Positions 32,238 through 41,678 of a stretch of 64,000 bases of DNA are shown here, piece by piece. Below the pieces are notes generated by a model. The model was not told where the DNA came from. It was given only the letters and a program-made list of their open reading frames with translations, and searched no databases. Every line of letters starts with the position of its first letter. Position 1 is the first letter of the stretch. A program made the position numbers and the translations under genes. This stretch comes from CAYYYP01 sp964475985 (GTDB lineage Bacteria; Bdellovibrionota; UBA1018; CAYHWW01): assembly GCA_964475985.1 (NCBI GenBank), contig CAYYYP010000001.1, positions 137,971-201,970 on the forward strand. The letters run 5' to 3'.

Positions 32238-33875
32238 TTAGAACGTAATTCCTGCTTGGAGCTGCGACGCAAACATGAAACCGCCCGTATTTAAGGACTG
32301 GTTTGGCATATTTGCAAACTGCCAATAAGCACCTGGAAAGAAGAAGCCCGTCTTATAGGAAAGGGTGAAGTTCTCATCCCACTTGAACTGAGCGCCGTAA
32401 TCCATTTCCCAACCATAGAACGAGCTTTGATCACCACTATTTGGGGCCGTGACAAAAAATTCTCTACGGTTGTGATTGTAAAAAGCCCGCGTCGATGCGC
32501 TTGGTGAACCACCCTTTGCTACTTCATCGGCCCAGGCCGCTAAGTAAGTCGCAAAGAAAGACCATTTATCAAGCTTATAGGTTGGTGAAATAGCCACGTA
32601 AGTCGCATTCGCAATGGGGTTGTCATAGGGAGAACGGAGGCGGTTTCCAGTCAATAAATCCGGGTTATTTCCAGCAAACCCGTAAAGGTTATAATGGAAC
32701 ATGATCATGCCGAGGTTATAACTTCGGTGTAGATAGGTCGCACTGTAAGTCGTATTTGAAGCGACAAAGGCCTGACTCGTGCCGGTGATTCGGGATGATA
32801 CATCACCATCACCTTGGCCAGGAACATGCCCGGCTTTCAAATCTACATCCCAGCTATCGGAAGAATAATTTCCTTCAAAGATCAAAGCGAGACTTCGATA
32901 GTCGTAGGAGTTTGTAGAGCCATCGATTCCTCCCACGGAACCGGTGATGACGGGAACTTCGCCACCTAAAGTGAAACGGCCTAGTTTTTTGTGAATATAA
33001 AAGTCGATGATGTTGAAATTCAACCGACTGCTACCTATGCTATTGGGATTAAAGCTAATGGCGCTTTGGTCGGCGTTCCCAACCCGTCTGGTCCATTGCA
33101 AGCCAAAGGAGAAGTCTTCTTCGGTATTATCGTAGAGCAATCCAACGTGATAATCCGTGACATCGTCGTTGCCGGTTTTCGCAATGAGTCCGTTGGGGTT
33201 GGTGCTGATGCTGGTTGTATCGAGAGCACCGGCCGCGTTATATCCCATGGCCACTTTGCTGACCGCAGGGCTAACAGAAAAGTTTCCAAATTTGCTAGTC
33301 AAACGCACTTGATCGGCCGTGCTTTGATAACGATTGAAAAGTTTATCGCCGTTATTCCAGATGGCTCCCAATCCCCAATGCTGAGGCGAGCGACCAAGGT
33401 CGATGGTACCAAAGTCCGTGATCAAGCTTGCCCAAAAACGTTGGGCGGTGATGTTGGCGCCATCGCGTTGGGAGTTCAGGGGCTGAAACTGCTCACCCGC
33501 AGACGAAGGAAAATTCCGACCTAGGAACCCGTAAATGGGACTACCAACGTGCCATTCACTTTTAATATGCACACTGTCGTTCACAATGATTTTTGGTTTG
33601 AGTTTTAAAAATGCAGAATACCAGTCAACGCTTTTTTCACCAACCCCCGGAACATACGGGCCGCCAGCATCATAGGTTGTCATGTCGGCATCGGCCGCCG
33701 GACGTCCGCGCTCTAGTTGATGGTTGTTGATCCAGTGATGTTCAAACCAAAACTGTCCGGACCAATCCAATTGCAAAGCATGGGCAGAACCCACGAAGCC
33801 TGTGAAAAGAAGTGTCGTTACAGCTAGGAATTTGAAATAATTTTTGAAACGGGAATCAGAAGTGAAATTTGACAT
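32238..33875 (-). CDS. Outer-membrane beta-barrel, porin-like protein
   Basis: A signal peptide (GSAHA-LQ, cut near residue 33) precedes about 510 residues of alternating polar and aromatic strands, including LQLDWSGQFWFEHHW, GLGAIWNNGDKLFNRYQ and WDVDLKAGHVPGQG, ending in AGITF with a terminal phenylalanine. This fits a barrel of roughly 16-18 strands. The family is not clear to me; the FGTIDLGRSPQHWGLG region resembles large porin or capsule-type channels. It is divergent from the penicillin-binding protein across 89 bases that must hold both promoters. Confidence 0.72.
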   Translation of the reverse strand: MSNFTSDSRFKNYFKFLAVTTLLFTGFVGSAHALQLDWSGQFWFEHHWINNHQLERGRPAADADMTTYDAGGPYVPGVGEKSVDWYSAFLKLKPKIIVNDSVHIKSEWHVGSPIYGFLGRNFPSSAGEQFQPLNSQRDGANITAQRFWASLITDFGTIDLGRSPQHWGLGAIWNNGDKLFNRYQSTADQVRLTSKFGNFSVSPAVSKVAMGYNAAGALDTTSISTNPNGLIAKTGNDDVTDYHVGLLYDNTEEDFSFGLQWTRRVGNADQSAISFNPNSIGSSRLNFNIIDFYIHKKLGRFTLGGEVPVITGSVGGIDGSTNSYDYRSLALIFEGNYSSDSWDVDLKAGHVPGQGDGDVSSRITGTSQAFVASNTTYSATYLHRSYNLGMIMFHYNLYGFAGNNPDLLTGNRLRSPYDNPIANATYVAISPTYKLDKWSFFATYLAAWADEVAKGGSPSASTRAFYNHNRREFFVTAPNSGDQSSFYGWEMDYGAQFKWDENFTLSYKTGFFFPGAYWQFANMPNQSLNTGGFMFASQLQAGITF

Positions 33876-33964
33876 GCGACTGCTTTCTTCGTTTTTTTGA
33901 ATGACTCATCAAAGCCCTTGGGCCACAAATAGTCAATTGCCATATCAGTCACGCAAGGGGTGAA

Positions 33965-36400
33965 ATGAAATCAAGAAAAAATTTTCTCTTTAAATTTTCC
34001 ATCGTTTTTGGAGCCCTGGCCGTCCTGACCATAATTTTTTTGATCTATTGCGCCTCCATCTTCCGGGAGTTGGAAGAATTGATGGCGGAGACTCCTCAGA
34101 GCCCCACCACGGTCATGTATGCGCGGACCTATTCGTTCAAACCCGGTGACGTTCTAAATTTGAATGCCCTGAAAGAAAATCTCGCCCTAGTCAAAGTCGC
34201 GGCGAAATGGACTAAAGTGCCAGGGCCAGCGGGCTCAAATAAGACCCAGGTACAGATCGAATGGCAGTCCACGGCATTCCCCGAAATTTTAACCCAAGAA
34301 AAGGTCAGAGCGGCGCTTTATCCTGCGGATTCCCAGTTTCCACCTTCAGGCAGCAAGGTGGAAATGAAACTTTCAGAACCTGCGAATAACTTTAGCGTGG
34401 TTGAAGAAATTTCCGTTCAGGAACCCAGCGCTCAGGCCAAAACTGTTGTTCCCATCCTTGCGATGCCCCCCGCCGTGATTGCTGAAGCAAGTTCTGATCA
34501 GCACACAATTCGAGAATACCGAGTTTTGGACGATATCCCCACGCCGGTGAAAAACGCGTTCATCGCCGTGGAGGATGCGCGGTTTTTACAACATCCGGGG
34601 TTTGATTTTCGGGGTCTCACTCGTGCCATGTTGGTAAATTTGCGCCGCGGCGCCTTTGTTCAGGGGGCTAGTACCATCACCCAGCAGTTAGTGAAGAATC
34701 TGCTAAAAACCCATCGAAAAACCGTAAGTCGCAAAATGAAGGAGCTCATCCTCTCGATTTTGATCGAAGTGAAATACGAGAAAGAACAAATTTTAGAACG
34801 TTACCTTAATGAAGTGTATTTTGGTCAGGTGGGATCCCTTGAAGTGCATGGAGTCGCTCAGGCGGCGCATTACTTTTTTGGCAAAAACCTGGACCGCCTC
34901 ACGAGCGGAGAAACGGCATTTTTGGCGGGAGTGGTGAAGGGCCCAAATGTTTACTCTCCTTATCGCGACCGGGCGCGCGCCATTGAACGTAAAAACATTG
35001 TCCTGAAAAAACTCTTTGAACAACGTTACCTCGCCCAAGCGGAATATTTAAACGCGGTAAAACAGAACTTGGAATTTTTACCACCACGGAGTTCCCGCAA
35101 CGAAGCACCGTACTTCACCGACTTCATAAAAGCATCCTTGCAGGAAGACCACTTGGGACTCAATATTTTCACTACCCTGGACTTGAACTTTCAGAACCGC
35201 TTGCAAAAAAGTGTAAAGCAACAAATTGAGACCCTCAGCGGGAAATTCAAACATCCGCTAGGTTTGCCACTCCAGGCTGCGGTCATCGCCGCGGACCACG
35301 CTACCGGAGAAATTTTAGGGCTGCTGGGCGGAAAATCCTTTGAAGAAAGTAATTATAATCGAGTGCTCAACTCTCGCAGACCCGTGGGCAGTATCTTTAA
35401 ACCGGTGGTCTATCTAGCTGCTTTACTCAAGGGACACGATGAATCTGGTAAGGCCTACTCCCCTTCTTATTTGATTGAGGATAGCCCCTTTACTTGGAAG
35501 TTTGACCGGCAAACCTGGACTCCGCAAAATTACGAACGAAAATTTGCTGGCCAAGTCACCTTGCGAGATGCCCTGGCCCATTCATTAAACGTACCTGCCG
35601 CTCGAGTGGGACATGACGTCGGCATCGAAAACATCGTGGCACTTTCCAAAACCCTGGGTATTGGAGAATCCATGCCCGCAGTTCCCAGTACCGTGCTGGG
35701 CACCGTAGAATTGACTACGTTTGAGGTGCTGAAACTTTATTCCATCTTTGCGAATCGTGGAGAAGCCGTAACGCTTCATGGTCTAAGGCTCATCACGAAC
35801 AGCGAAGGCGCAATTCTGAGGGAGATAAAACCCGAGATCAAAGCAATTCATAAGCCTGAATATTTTGAACTCTTAAAAAGCCTTTTAGGCAGTGTTGTGG
35901 CGGAAGGCACGGCCCGCGGTATGAACCAATTTCATTTACAGGATGAAGCGTACGGGAAAACGGGTACCACCAATGACTACCGTGATGCTTGGTTTGCAGG
36001 CTTTACCGGTCCTATGACCATGGTGACGTGGGTTGGATTTGATCATTATGAAGGTATTCCCAAGAAGGCAAAGCTAGCGAAACTCACGGGCGGAGGGGCC
36101 GCCCTACCGGTGTGGGGAAATGCCGCGCAAATTGCTGCTTCATCTCAGCTGAAATGGAAAAAAGAAATTCCTGTCGCAACCGTAACTACTACCGGAACGG
36201 AAACGACTTCCGATGCGGCAACGGCCACAGCCACCAATGTGCCGGCTCCCATTTTGCAAACCCATTGGGTAGACGTGACTCAAGATTGTTTGGTGAGCTC
36301 GCAACCCGACGCCAATACCCTTGGGCCTAACGGCAAAAAAAGATTTAAAGAAGAAGTTTACATCCCTGAGCTACTCCCGCCAGTTTGCGCTACGAGGTAA
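33965..36400 (+). CDS. mrcB: Bifunctional penicillin-binding protein, class A (PBP1b type)
   Basis: This protein polymerises and crosslinks peptidoglycan. After one membrane helix (residues 11-32) comes a UB2H-like domain (about 50-150; VMYARTYSFKPGDVLNLNAL). The glycosyltransferase domain follows, with catalytic Glu203 in VEDARFLQHPG and STITQQLVKN. The transpeptidase then has S-x-x-K at Ser476 (GSIFKP), SLN at 540-542 and KTGTT at about 665. A TAT-rich low-complexity stretch lies near 740-760. AAGGGGTG precedes the ATG. The stop abuts the stop of the convergent gene. The UB2H domain suggests an outer-membrane activator of LpoB type, none of which is visible here. Confidence 0.94.
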   Translation: MKSRKNFLFKFSIVFGALAVLTIIFLIYCASIFRELEELMAETPQSPTTVMYARTYSFKPGDVLNLNALKENLALVKVAAKWTKVPGPAGSNKTQVQIEWQSTAFPEILTQEKVRAALYPADSQFPPSGSKVEMKLSEPANNFSVVEEISVQEPSAQAKTVVPILAMPPAVIAEASSDQHTIREYRVLDDIPTPVKNAFIAVEDARFLQHPGFDFRGLTRAMLVNLRRGAFVQGASTITQQLVKNLLKTHRKTVSRKMKELILSILIEVKYEKEQILERYLNEVYFGQVGSLEVHGVAQAAHYFFGKNLDRLTSGETAFLAGVVKGPNVYSPYRDRARAIERKNIVLKKLFEQRYLAQAEYLNAVKQNLEFLPPRSSRNEAPYFTDFIKASLQEDHLGLNIFTTLDLNFQNRLQKSVKQQIETLSGKFKHPLGLPLQAAVIAADHATGEILGLLGGKSFEESNYNRVLNSRRPVGSIFKPVVYLAALLKGHDESGKAYSPSYLIEDSPFTWKFDRQTWTPQNYERKFAGQVTLRDALAHSLNVPAARVGHDVGIENIVALSKTLGIGESMPAVPSTVLGTVELTTFEVLKLYSIFANRGEAVTLHGLRLITNSEGAILREIKPEIKAIHKPEYFELLKSLLGSVVAEGTARGMNQFHLQDEAYGKTGTTNDYRDAWFAGFTGPMTMVTWVGFDHYEGIPKKAKLAKLTGGGAALPVWGNAAQIAASSQLKWKKEIPVATVTTTGTETTSDAATATATNVPAPILQTHWVDVTQDCLVSSQPDANTLGPNGKKRFKEEVYIPELLPPVCATR

Positions 36401-37282
36401 TCATTGCGCCGGTAACGCAGGCATTGAAAACTGCGAGGCCGGCGAAGGAATTGCAGTGGGTGCCATCGGGACAATGGCTGGAGCCGTGGATAATGCACGT
36501 GACGCTTCTGCGAATGGGGTCACTTCGTTGCCGGAGGTCGTACCCGGATCATAAATTACGCGTCGAGCTCCTCGTGGACGTGGCGTCGGTGCCGCTGCCA
36601 CCGGCGCTGTAACGAAAACGGCCTGAGCAGCGTTGCCCGGCCCCCCGCCCGGCGGCTCCTGACAACCTTCAGGATTTCCCTCGGCATTCAAACCGTTCAT
36701 TAATGCTTGACGTAAATTTTCTAGCCGAGAATTCCATTGCAGAGCCTCGGGGCTAGCATTGGCCAAACGAAAAGTTTGTTCGTGATTTAAAAAACTTACG
36801 GTTCCTGAAATATCGGCTCTCGTGTTGGTAAAACATCTAGCAAGGGTCAAACGGTCGCCCGGTGAGCCGTGACACAATTGATGTAAAATAGTTTCGTGCA
36901 GCGGGATTCTCGGTGCAGGAGGCGGCGGAGGCACTGCCCTACGCCGGCCACGGGGAGGCGGAGCGGGAGCGGGCACTCTCTTTTCAACTAAATCTATCTT
37001 CTCTAAAAAATCTCGCTGAAGGGCAGCCCAGATTTGGATATTACTTGGACTGTAACCGAGCGGCCGATACATACGGATAAGCTCGTTTGTGTTCTCCACA
37101 CTCCGGGCCCTACTTATGACATCCCGAATGCCAAAAGTCCGAATCGAAGCAAACTCCCCAGCTAAACCTAGTGCACGTCCAAACTGCCGATATTGCTCAC
37201 ACTGTTCTGAGGAGACGTTGGCGAATGCCGTGAGTGAAAACCCAAAAAAAAGTACAGTAAAACTGAACCGGGTTATCGACAT
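36401..37282 (-). CDS. Secreted proline-rich protein, second gene of a secreted pair
   Basis: The start at 37282 gives MSITRFSFTVLFFGFSL and cleavage near AFA-NV. The mature protein has an N-terminal helical part with Cys (SSEQCEQYRQFGRAL), a proline/arginine stretch (PPPRGRRRAVPPPPPAP), a central part with two more Cys pairs (HQLCHG, ARCFTN) and a Gly/Pro/Ala-rich tail. Its start overlaps the stop of the preceding gene by 10 bases, implying coupled translation. No known family was recognised. It is likely periplasmic or exported. Confidence 0.58.
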   Translation of the reverse strand: MSITRFSFTVLFFGFSLTAFANVSSEQCEQYRQFGRALGLAGEFASIRTFGIRDVISRARSVENTNELIRMYRPLGYSPSNIQIWAALQRDFLEKIDLVEKRVPAPAPPPRGRRRAVPPPPPAPRIPLHETILHQLCHGSPGDRLTLARCFTNTRADISGTVSFLNHEQTFRLANASPEALQWNSRLENLRQALMNGLNAEGNPEGCQEPPGGGPGNAAQAVFVTAPVAAAPTPRPRGARRVIYDPGTTSGNEVTPFAEASRALSTAPAIVPMAPTAIPSPASQFSMPALPAQ

Positions 37283-39144
37283 GGCTGATTTATCCTCGGC
37301 CGACAAAGTATAGTATCTGGAGCAACGATAATATTTTCACCGGGTGGATACTGGCTACACCCAGTGGTCCTGGTTTCCATTACCACCCTAAGAATTTGAT
37401 CTTGAGTTGCGGGGTTTGTGTCATGTCCCACGGGGTAATCGATCCGGCACACGTCATCGTGCCCCCTCGGATCTTGGATAGTGATGAGAAAACGTTGACC
37501 ATTTGGCCTTGCCGCAAGCCCTGCTTGAATGAGCTGGCGATTTGCTTGTAGAAACTCCACGGCGCCTCGCACGTGGGTTACGACAAATCGCGCGGGTCCA
37601 CGAAAGGGATCACAAACTTCATTCACCGTTCGGCGCACTTCACCGGCCACTGACGCCGCTGCATCACGAACGCCAGGGTCAGCTGCTATACGTGTAGTTC
37701 TCTCGGGTCGCCTTTGGGCTACTAAAGTTTGGAATGCGAGACTAAGTCCCGTAGGCGTTACTGAAGGACCCATCGCTACGTATTGCGTGTCTCTCCACTG
37801 TTCCTGAAGGGCTTCCCAACTACGTCCTGGCCTTACAATCATACGATTGAAATAATCTTGAACGCCTGGGAATCGTAAACGTTGGACTGCTTCTTCTTCC
37901 TGCGCTCCTGTGTGCATCCGACTTATAGGAGCTTCTAACGGAGCCCGCATGAGGTGGTCCGCTCCCAAGAGCATAAGATTCTGCGGCGTTACTAAATTCC
38001 TTGCGTGGCCAACCACGGCACCACCCACCGCCCTTAGTCTAGTTCCTAAAGGAACCGCGGGGACTACCGCTTGCGTTGGTGAAAGTGGCGGTGGAGGTGC
38101 CGCCGGCAAAGGCCTCACCGGTTCTCCGGTTGCACTATGTTCAACGCCTTCCGTAGGACTTGCTCCCACATTTGGCGAACCAGCGTCGGCGGCCGTTGCG
38201 CTGGCTAACCTTGTAGCACCGTCCGCAATAACTGCTTCGGTAGTCGCCACCGAATTGATCAACATTCCTACGGCGACTCTAAAGGCGTAGGCGCTCACGC
38301 GAGCTCCGATGATGCGAAGTCCACGCACCTCGGACGCGGCGTGCGCTAGATGAACTAAGCGCATCCACTCTTGAGCGGGCATTCCGGCGGGAGGCTGCTC
38401 CACTACAAATGTACCGTCAGGCGTCGTACCGGGAATTAAGGTACAGGTCGTTAGAGAACTTGTAGCTTCAATTGGTGAATCATCCGTAGTTCCATCCAGC
38501 CACTCGGTGATCCACTGACGCCGACAAATTCTCTGGGCCACCGCATGGGTCGGCGGATTTGGAATCTGCATTCTTCCCATTAAACTTAGGTATTCAGATT
38601 CGTTGAAATCTAAAATAGCGGCACATTGATTCGTAAAATTTTCGTTCAGACGGCATTGCCTTAATGCAAGCCTAGGGCTCCACTCCCAACCGTAAATGCT
38701 TCTCTGATTTGCCGTGGGCGTTGGATTTTGCGGGCTGGGCACCCAAGGTCCTACGGCGTTAGGGGTCAGCGGAACCGACCCATTGGGATTCGGATGCATC
38801 TGCGGGGACTGATAAACCGGGGCGCCTACCCGTTCGGGCAAAACCGCAAATCGAATCCATTGAAATGGCTCATGGGGAAAAAGCATTTCCATGGCGATCC
38901 GCTCTTGCGGCGGGAAAACGGTGCGTTCATCAAGCACTCCTTCCCTTGCCGGTTGCAACCAAGGACGGGCAGCCGATGGAGTTACTGCCGCCCGAGGAGG
39001 GTTTCGAAACTGCACGTTTTCGACCGATGGTCGAGGCGACGCGGTATGAGTCGGAGCAGGTGTCGTAGTCTGGGAGAAAACTTTTTCCGTTGATAGAACC
39101 AACCCGAAAAAAACTAAAATTTTAAAAGCTGGGTGAGTGAACAA
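37273..39144 (-). CDS. Large secreted protein of unknown function, first gene of a secreted pair
   Basis: A TTG start at 39144 with AAAGGA at ideal spacing gives a signal peptide (FKILVFFGLVLSTEKVFSQ). The longer GTG frame at 39186 lacks a ribosome site. The mature protein of about 600 residues has an N-terminal region with two Cys pairs (LRQCRLNENFTNQC and RRQW/TTCTL), a proline-rich centre (PLPAAPPPPLSP) and a C-terminal domain (NEVCDPFRGPARFVVTHV, HDDVCRIDY, ILCRPRINQPC). Like its neighbour it is unusually rich in Pro and Arg. I do not recognise the family. Confidence 0.6.
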   Translation of the reverse strand: MFTHPAFKILVFFGLVLSTEKVFSQTTTPAPTHTASPRPSVENVQFRNPPRAAVTPSAARPWLQPAREGVLDERTVFPPQERIAMEMLFPHEPFQWIRFAVLPERVGAPVYQSPQMHPNPNGSVPLTPNAVGPWVPSPQNPTPTANQRSIYGWEWSPRLALRQCRLNENFTNQCAAILDFNESEYLSLMGRMQIPNPPTHAVAQRICRRQWITEWLDGTTDDSPIEATSSLTTCTLIPGTTPDGTFVVEQPPAGMPAQEWMRLVHLAHAASEVRGLRIIGARVSAYAFRVAVGMLINSVATTEAVIADGATRLASATAADAGSPNVGASPTEGVEHSATGEPVRPLPAAPPPPLSPTQAVVPAVPLGTRLRAVGGAVVGHARNLVTPQNLMLLGADHLMRAPLEAPISRMHTGAQEEEAVQRLRFPGVQDYFNRMIVRPGRSWEALQEQWRDTQYVAMGPSVTPTGLSLAFQTLVAQRRPERTTRIAADPGVRDAAASVAGEVRRTVNEVCDPFRGPARFVVTHVRGAVEFLQANRQLIQAGLAARPNGQRFLITIQDPRGHDDVCRIDYPVGHDTNPATQDQILRVVMETRTTGCSQYPPGENIIVAPDTILCRPRINQPCR

Positions 39145-39551
39145 AGTTTTTCCTTTTACTGACGCGCCTGCCGATAATAGGTCCACTGTTGGCAGAGCCT
39201 AGGTGTCACCTCCGCCTGGAGGGGCGCTGGAAAGACCAAAAGTCCGATAGCGATAAACCTAAATTCTCTTGGTATGAAAGAATTCACTGGCAGCCCCACC
39301 CCTTGCCTTATTTTAGGCTTCCTTTTTTGGTTCCACTAGGCAGCAGAAACTTCCTCCCCTTTGAACGGCAAGGCCCCCTATAATTTTTTCATGGTGTGAC
39401 TAAAGGATTGCCAGTGCTTTCTTGGCCCTAGAACGTTAGACGCTCCCATCTTTCAGATTTGCCATGTAAATCCGAGCACTTCGGATTAGTGCCAAACCGT
39501 CCCCGGATGGCATGAGTCTCGCACAACGGGAGTCGTCCGAAGGAGTGCCTC
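39145..39551 (+). other. Intergenic region before the CHASE2 kinase
   Basis: About 400 bases separate the divergent secreted pair from the kinase. Both promoters must lie here. On the plus strand TTGCCA near 39414 is the only tolerable -35 box, with no matching -10. An AGGAG at 39541 sets the TTG start of the kinase. I see no credible gene, terminator or repeat. Confidence 0.5.
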
Positions 39552-41678
39552 TTGCGTAAGTATTACATTCGCATCAAATCAGAACTCATTCACGGCTTTA
39601 GGCAACGCTCAGCCAAAGCACGGACCAGCCTACGTGCGGCTGCATACCAATTAAAGTCATTCATAGATGCGGGGCACACCCGCATTGGCGAACAGATTGC
39701 GTCCCTCGCTCCACGTACCCGGAGGATTCTATTCGCATTCAGTGCAAGTCTCGTAATGGCGAGCATCCTCTCAAGCTTTCAGATGAATATTTTCGAGGCT
39801 TATCTTTATGATCTGAGAGTCCAGACCGCCGCTAGATTTCATGTCAATCCGAGCTCTGAACTTCACCTTCTTACTTTGGAACAGGAATCAAACATTCCAC
39901 CCATGGAACAACTTATTGGTTTATTCAAAAAGCTACAGTCTGCCCCGCCCAAAGTTCTCGCAGTCGTACTTGATATCAAGGATTTGCTGGATACAAATTT
40001 AGAGATAAACCCAAATTTGAGTGTCAACCAACTCAAGCTTGAATTCCTCCAAGAGGCCTATCGGCTGACTCAGAAGGGAACTCGAGTCATCTTAGGTACG
40101 AACTTCGGGATTCATGGTGAAGTGCTTCCTCCCGAGCCGCTCAATCGCTTGGAACATGCCGTATCTATTATTCACAAAGATAACGCGCTTTTTGCAGACG
40201 ATAAGGTTGTGCGGCGCGCGTGGGTTGATGTGAACGGGGAAAAGACGCTTCATACTTTAGTTGCGGAAGTGTTGGCGCACCAAAAGGATTCAGACGCCTC
40301 GTCAAAAAAGCATTCCTGGCAATCCTTGAATTTGCGTGGGCAAGAATTCATTGCGGCCGCCAATGCGCACCAAATCCTCATTCATTACACGGCAAGCACC
40401 CGAGAGGATGATCATCCCTACCGTTACGATACCGTCGAATCCTTTTTGGGCAGCGCAGATCAGCCGGCGACGCCGGTCTATGAACTGCGAGATAAAGTTA
40501 TTCTCCTAGGAACTCTGCATTCAGAGAATGCTAACGATTACGTTTATACCCCTTTCTCCAAAACGCTTTTTAATAATCCGAAGCTCGTTGTGCACGCTCA
40601 AATCATTGACTCTCTCGCCATGAATCAAAACATTTTTACCGTGGATACCAATTGGAACCTTGTACTTACGATTCTTTTGGCGACGGCGGTCATCATGCTC
40701 GTGTTTGAAACCAGACCTTCCTACGGCATCGCAGCCACCATTGCTACGGCCACGGCCTTCGTGCTGCTTGGCAGCCTCTTGTACGGAGCCTTTGCTATTA
40801 ATGTCGGTATGGCCAAGCCGCTAGTCGCAATTTTCTTTGCCTATTATATTTTTGTGCCCTATCGCCTTATGCTCGAATACCAGAAAAGCGCTGACTTTCA
40901 GCAGCAGCACAATGTATTATTGCAGGTGGATGAACTCAAACGCAACTTCATGAACCTCATCACCCACGATCTCAAAACTCCCGTGGCTCGCATTCAAGGG
41001 ATGGCGGAGATTCTCGGTCGTAACGGAGCTGATGAAAAAATCGTTTCCCAAATCCTAGCCAGCACCACGGAGCTTGATCACTTTGTAACCAGCGTCCTTG
41101 AACTTTCCCGGATTGAAAGCAATCGCGTGAAACTCACGCTAGTCAGCAAGGACATCAACAAAATTATTGAAACTTGCGTTCACCAGTTTCGCTTTGAAGC
41201 CCAGAAGAAAAAAATGAATATAGAATTAAAACTTGAGCCTTTGTTTCCCTTGCAATTGGACCCCTCGCTTATATCCAAAGTACTGGCAAACATCTTGGAT
41301 AACGCTTTAAAATACTCTCCCGAAGGCTCAACTATTTTAATTGAATCAAAAGAGAGCAAGGAAAATCCTGGTTTCATCGAGGCTTCCATTTCCGATAATG
41401 GGCCAGGCATCCCAAAAAAATCCTTGGACGTCCTCTTTACTAAATTTTCCCGCGGCCAAACCGATTCTAATCTCCTGACCAAGGGATACGGGTTAGGCCT
41501 TTACTTGAGCAAATACTTTGTGGATCTTCACCACGGCGCACTTTTCGTAAGTAGCAAGACGCCCGAAGAAGATGCGCTCAATCACGGTACGAAGTTTTCG
41601 ATCCTCTTGCCCGAAAGGCAAATGGATCAATTGAGTCCAAAGCGAGGAGAACAAAATGCAAAAGATATTAGTTGTTGA
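39552..41678 (+). CDS. CHASE2-domain sensor histidine kinase
   Basis: The start is TTG with AGGAG six bases upstream. A first membrane helix (about 58-76) precedes a CHASE2 extracellular domain (about 80-360; FEAYLYDLRVQ, KVILLGTLHSENANDYVYTP). Three closely spaced helices follow (about 368-438). The kinase core has H472 in LITHDLKTPVAR, the N box LANILDNALKYSPEG, then SDNGPGIP and GYGLGLYLSKYFVDLHHG. The signal sensed is unknown. Its stop lies 23 bases inside the regulator gene, so the two form a translationally coupled pair. Confidence 0.93.
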   Translation: MRKYYIRIKSELIHGFRQRSAKARTSLRAAAYQLKSFIDAGHTRIGEQIASLAPRTRRILFAFSASLVMASILSSFQMNIFEAYLYDLRVQTAARFHVNPSSELHLLTLEQESNIPPMEQLIGLFKKLQSAPPKVLAVVLDIKDLLDTNLEINPNLSVNQLKLEFLQEAYRLTQKGTRVILGTNFGIHGEVLPPEPLNRLEHAVSIIHKDNALFADDKVVRRAWVDVNGEKTLHTLVAEVLAHQKDSDASSKKHSWQSLNLRGQEFIAAANAHQILIHYTASTREDDHPYRYDTVESFLGSADQPATPVYELRDKVILLGTLHSENANDYVYTPFSKTLFNNPKLVVHAQIIDSLAMNQNIFTVDTNWNLVLTILLATAVIMLVFETRPSYGIAATIATATAFVLLGSLLYGAFAINVGMAKPLVAIFFAYYIFVPYRLMLEYQKSADFQQQHNVLLQVDELKRNFMNLITHDLKTPVARIQGMAEILGRNGADEKIVSQILASTTELDHFVTSVLELSRIESNRVKLTLVSKDINKIIETCVHQFRFEAQKKKMNIELKLEPLFPLQLDPSLISKVLANILDNALKYSPEGSTILIESKESKENPGFIEASISDNGPGIPKKSLDVLFTKFSRGQTDSNLLTKGYGLGLYLSKYFVDLHHGALFVSSKTPEEDALNHGTKFSILLPERQMDQLSPKRGEQNAKDISC

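Noticed and set aside
32991..33524. 177-codon frame opposite the porin-like gene
   Set aside because: No signal, no ribosome site, and it lies wholly inside a gene with a clear barrel pattern.
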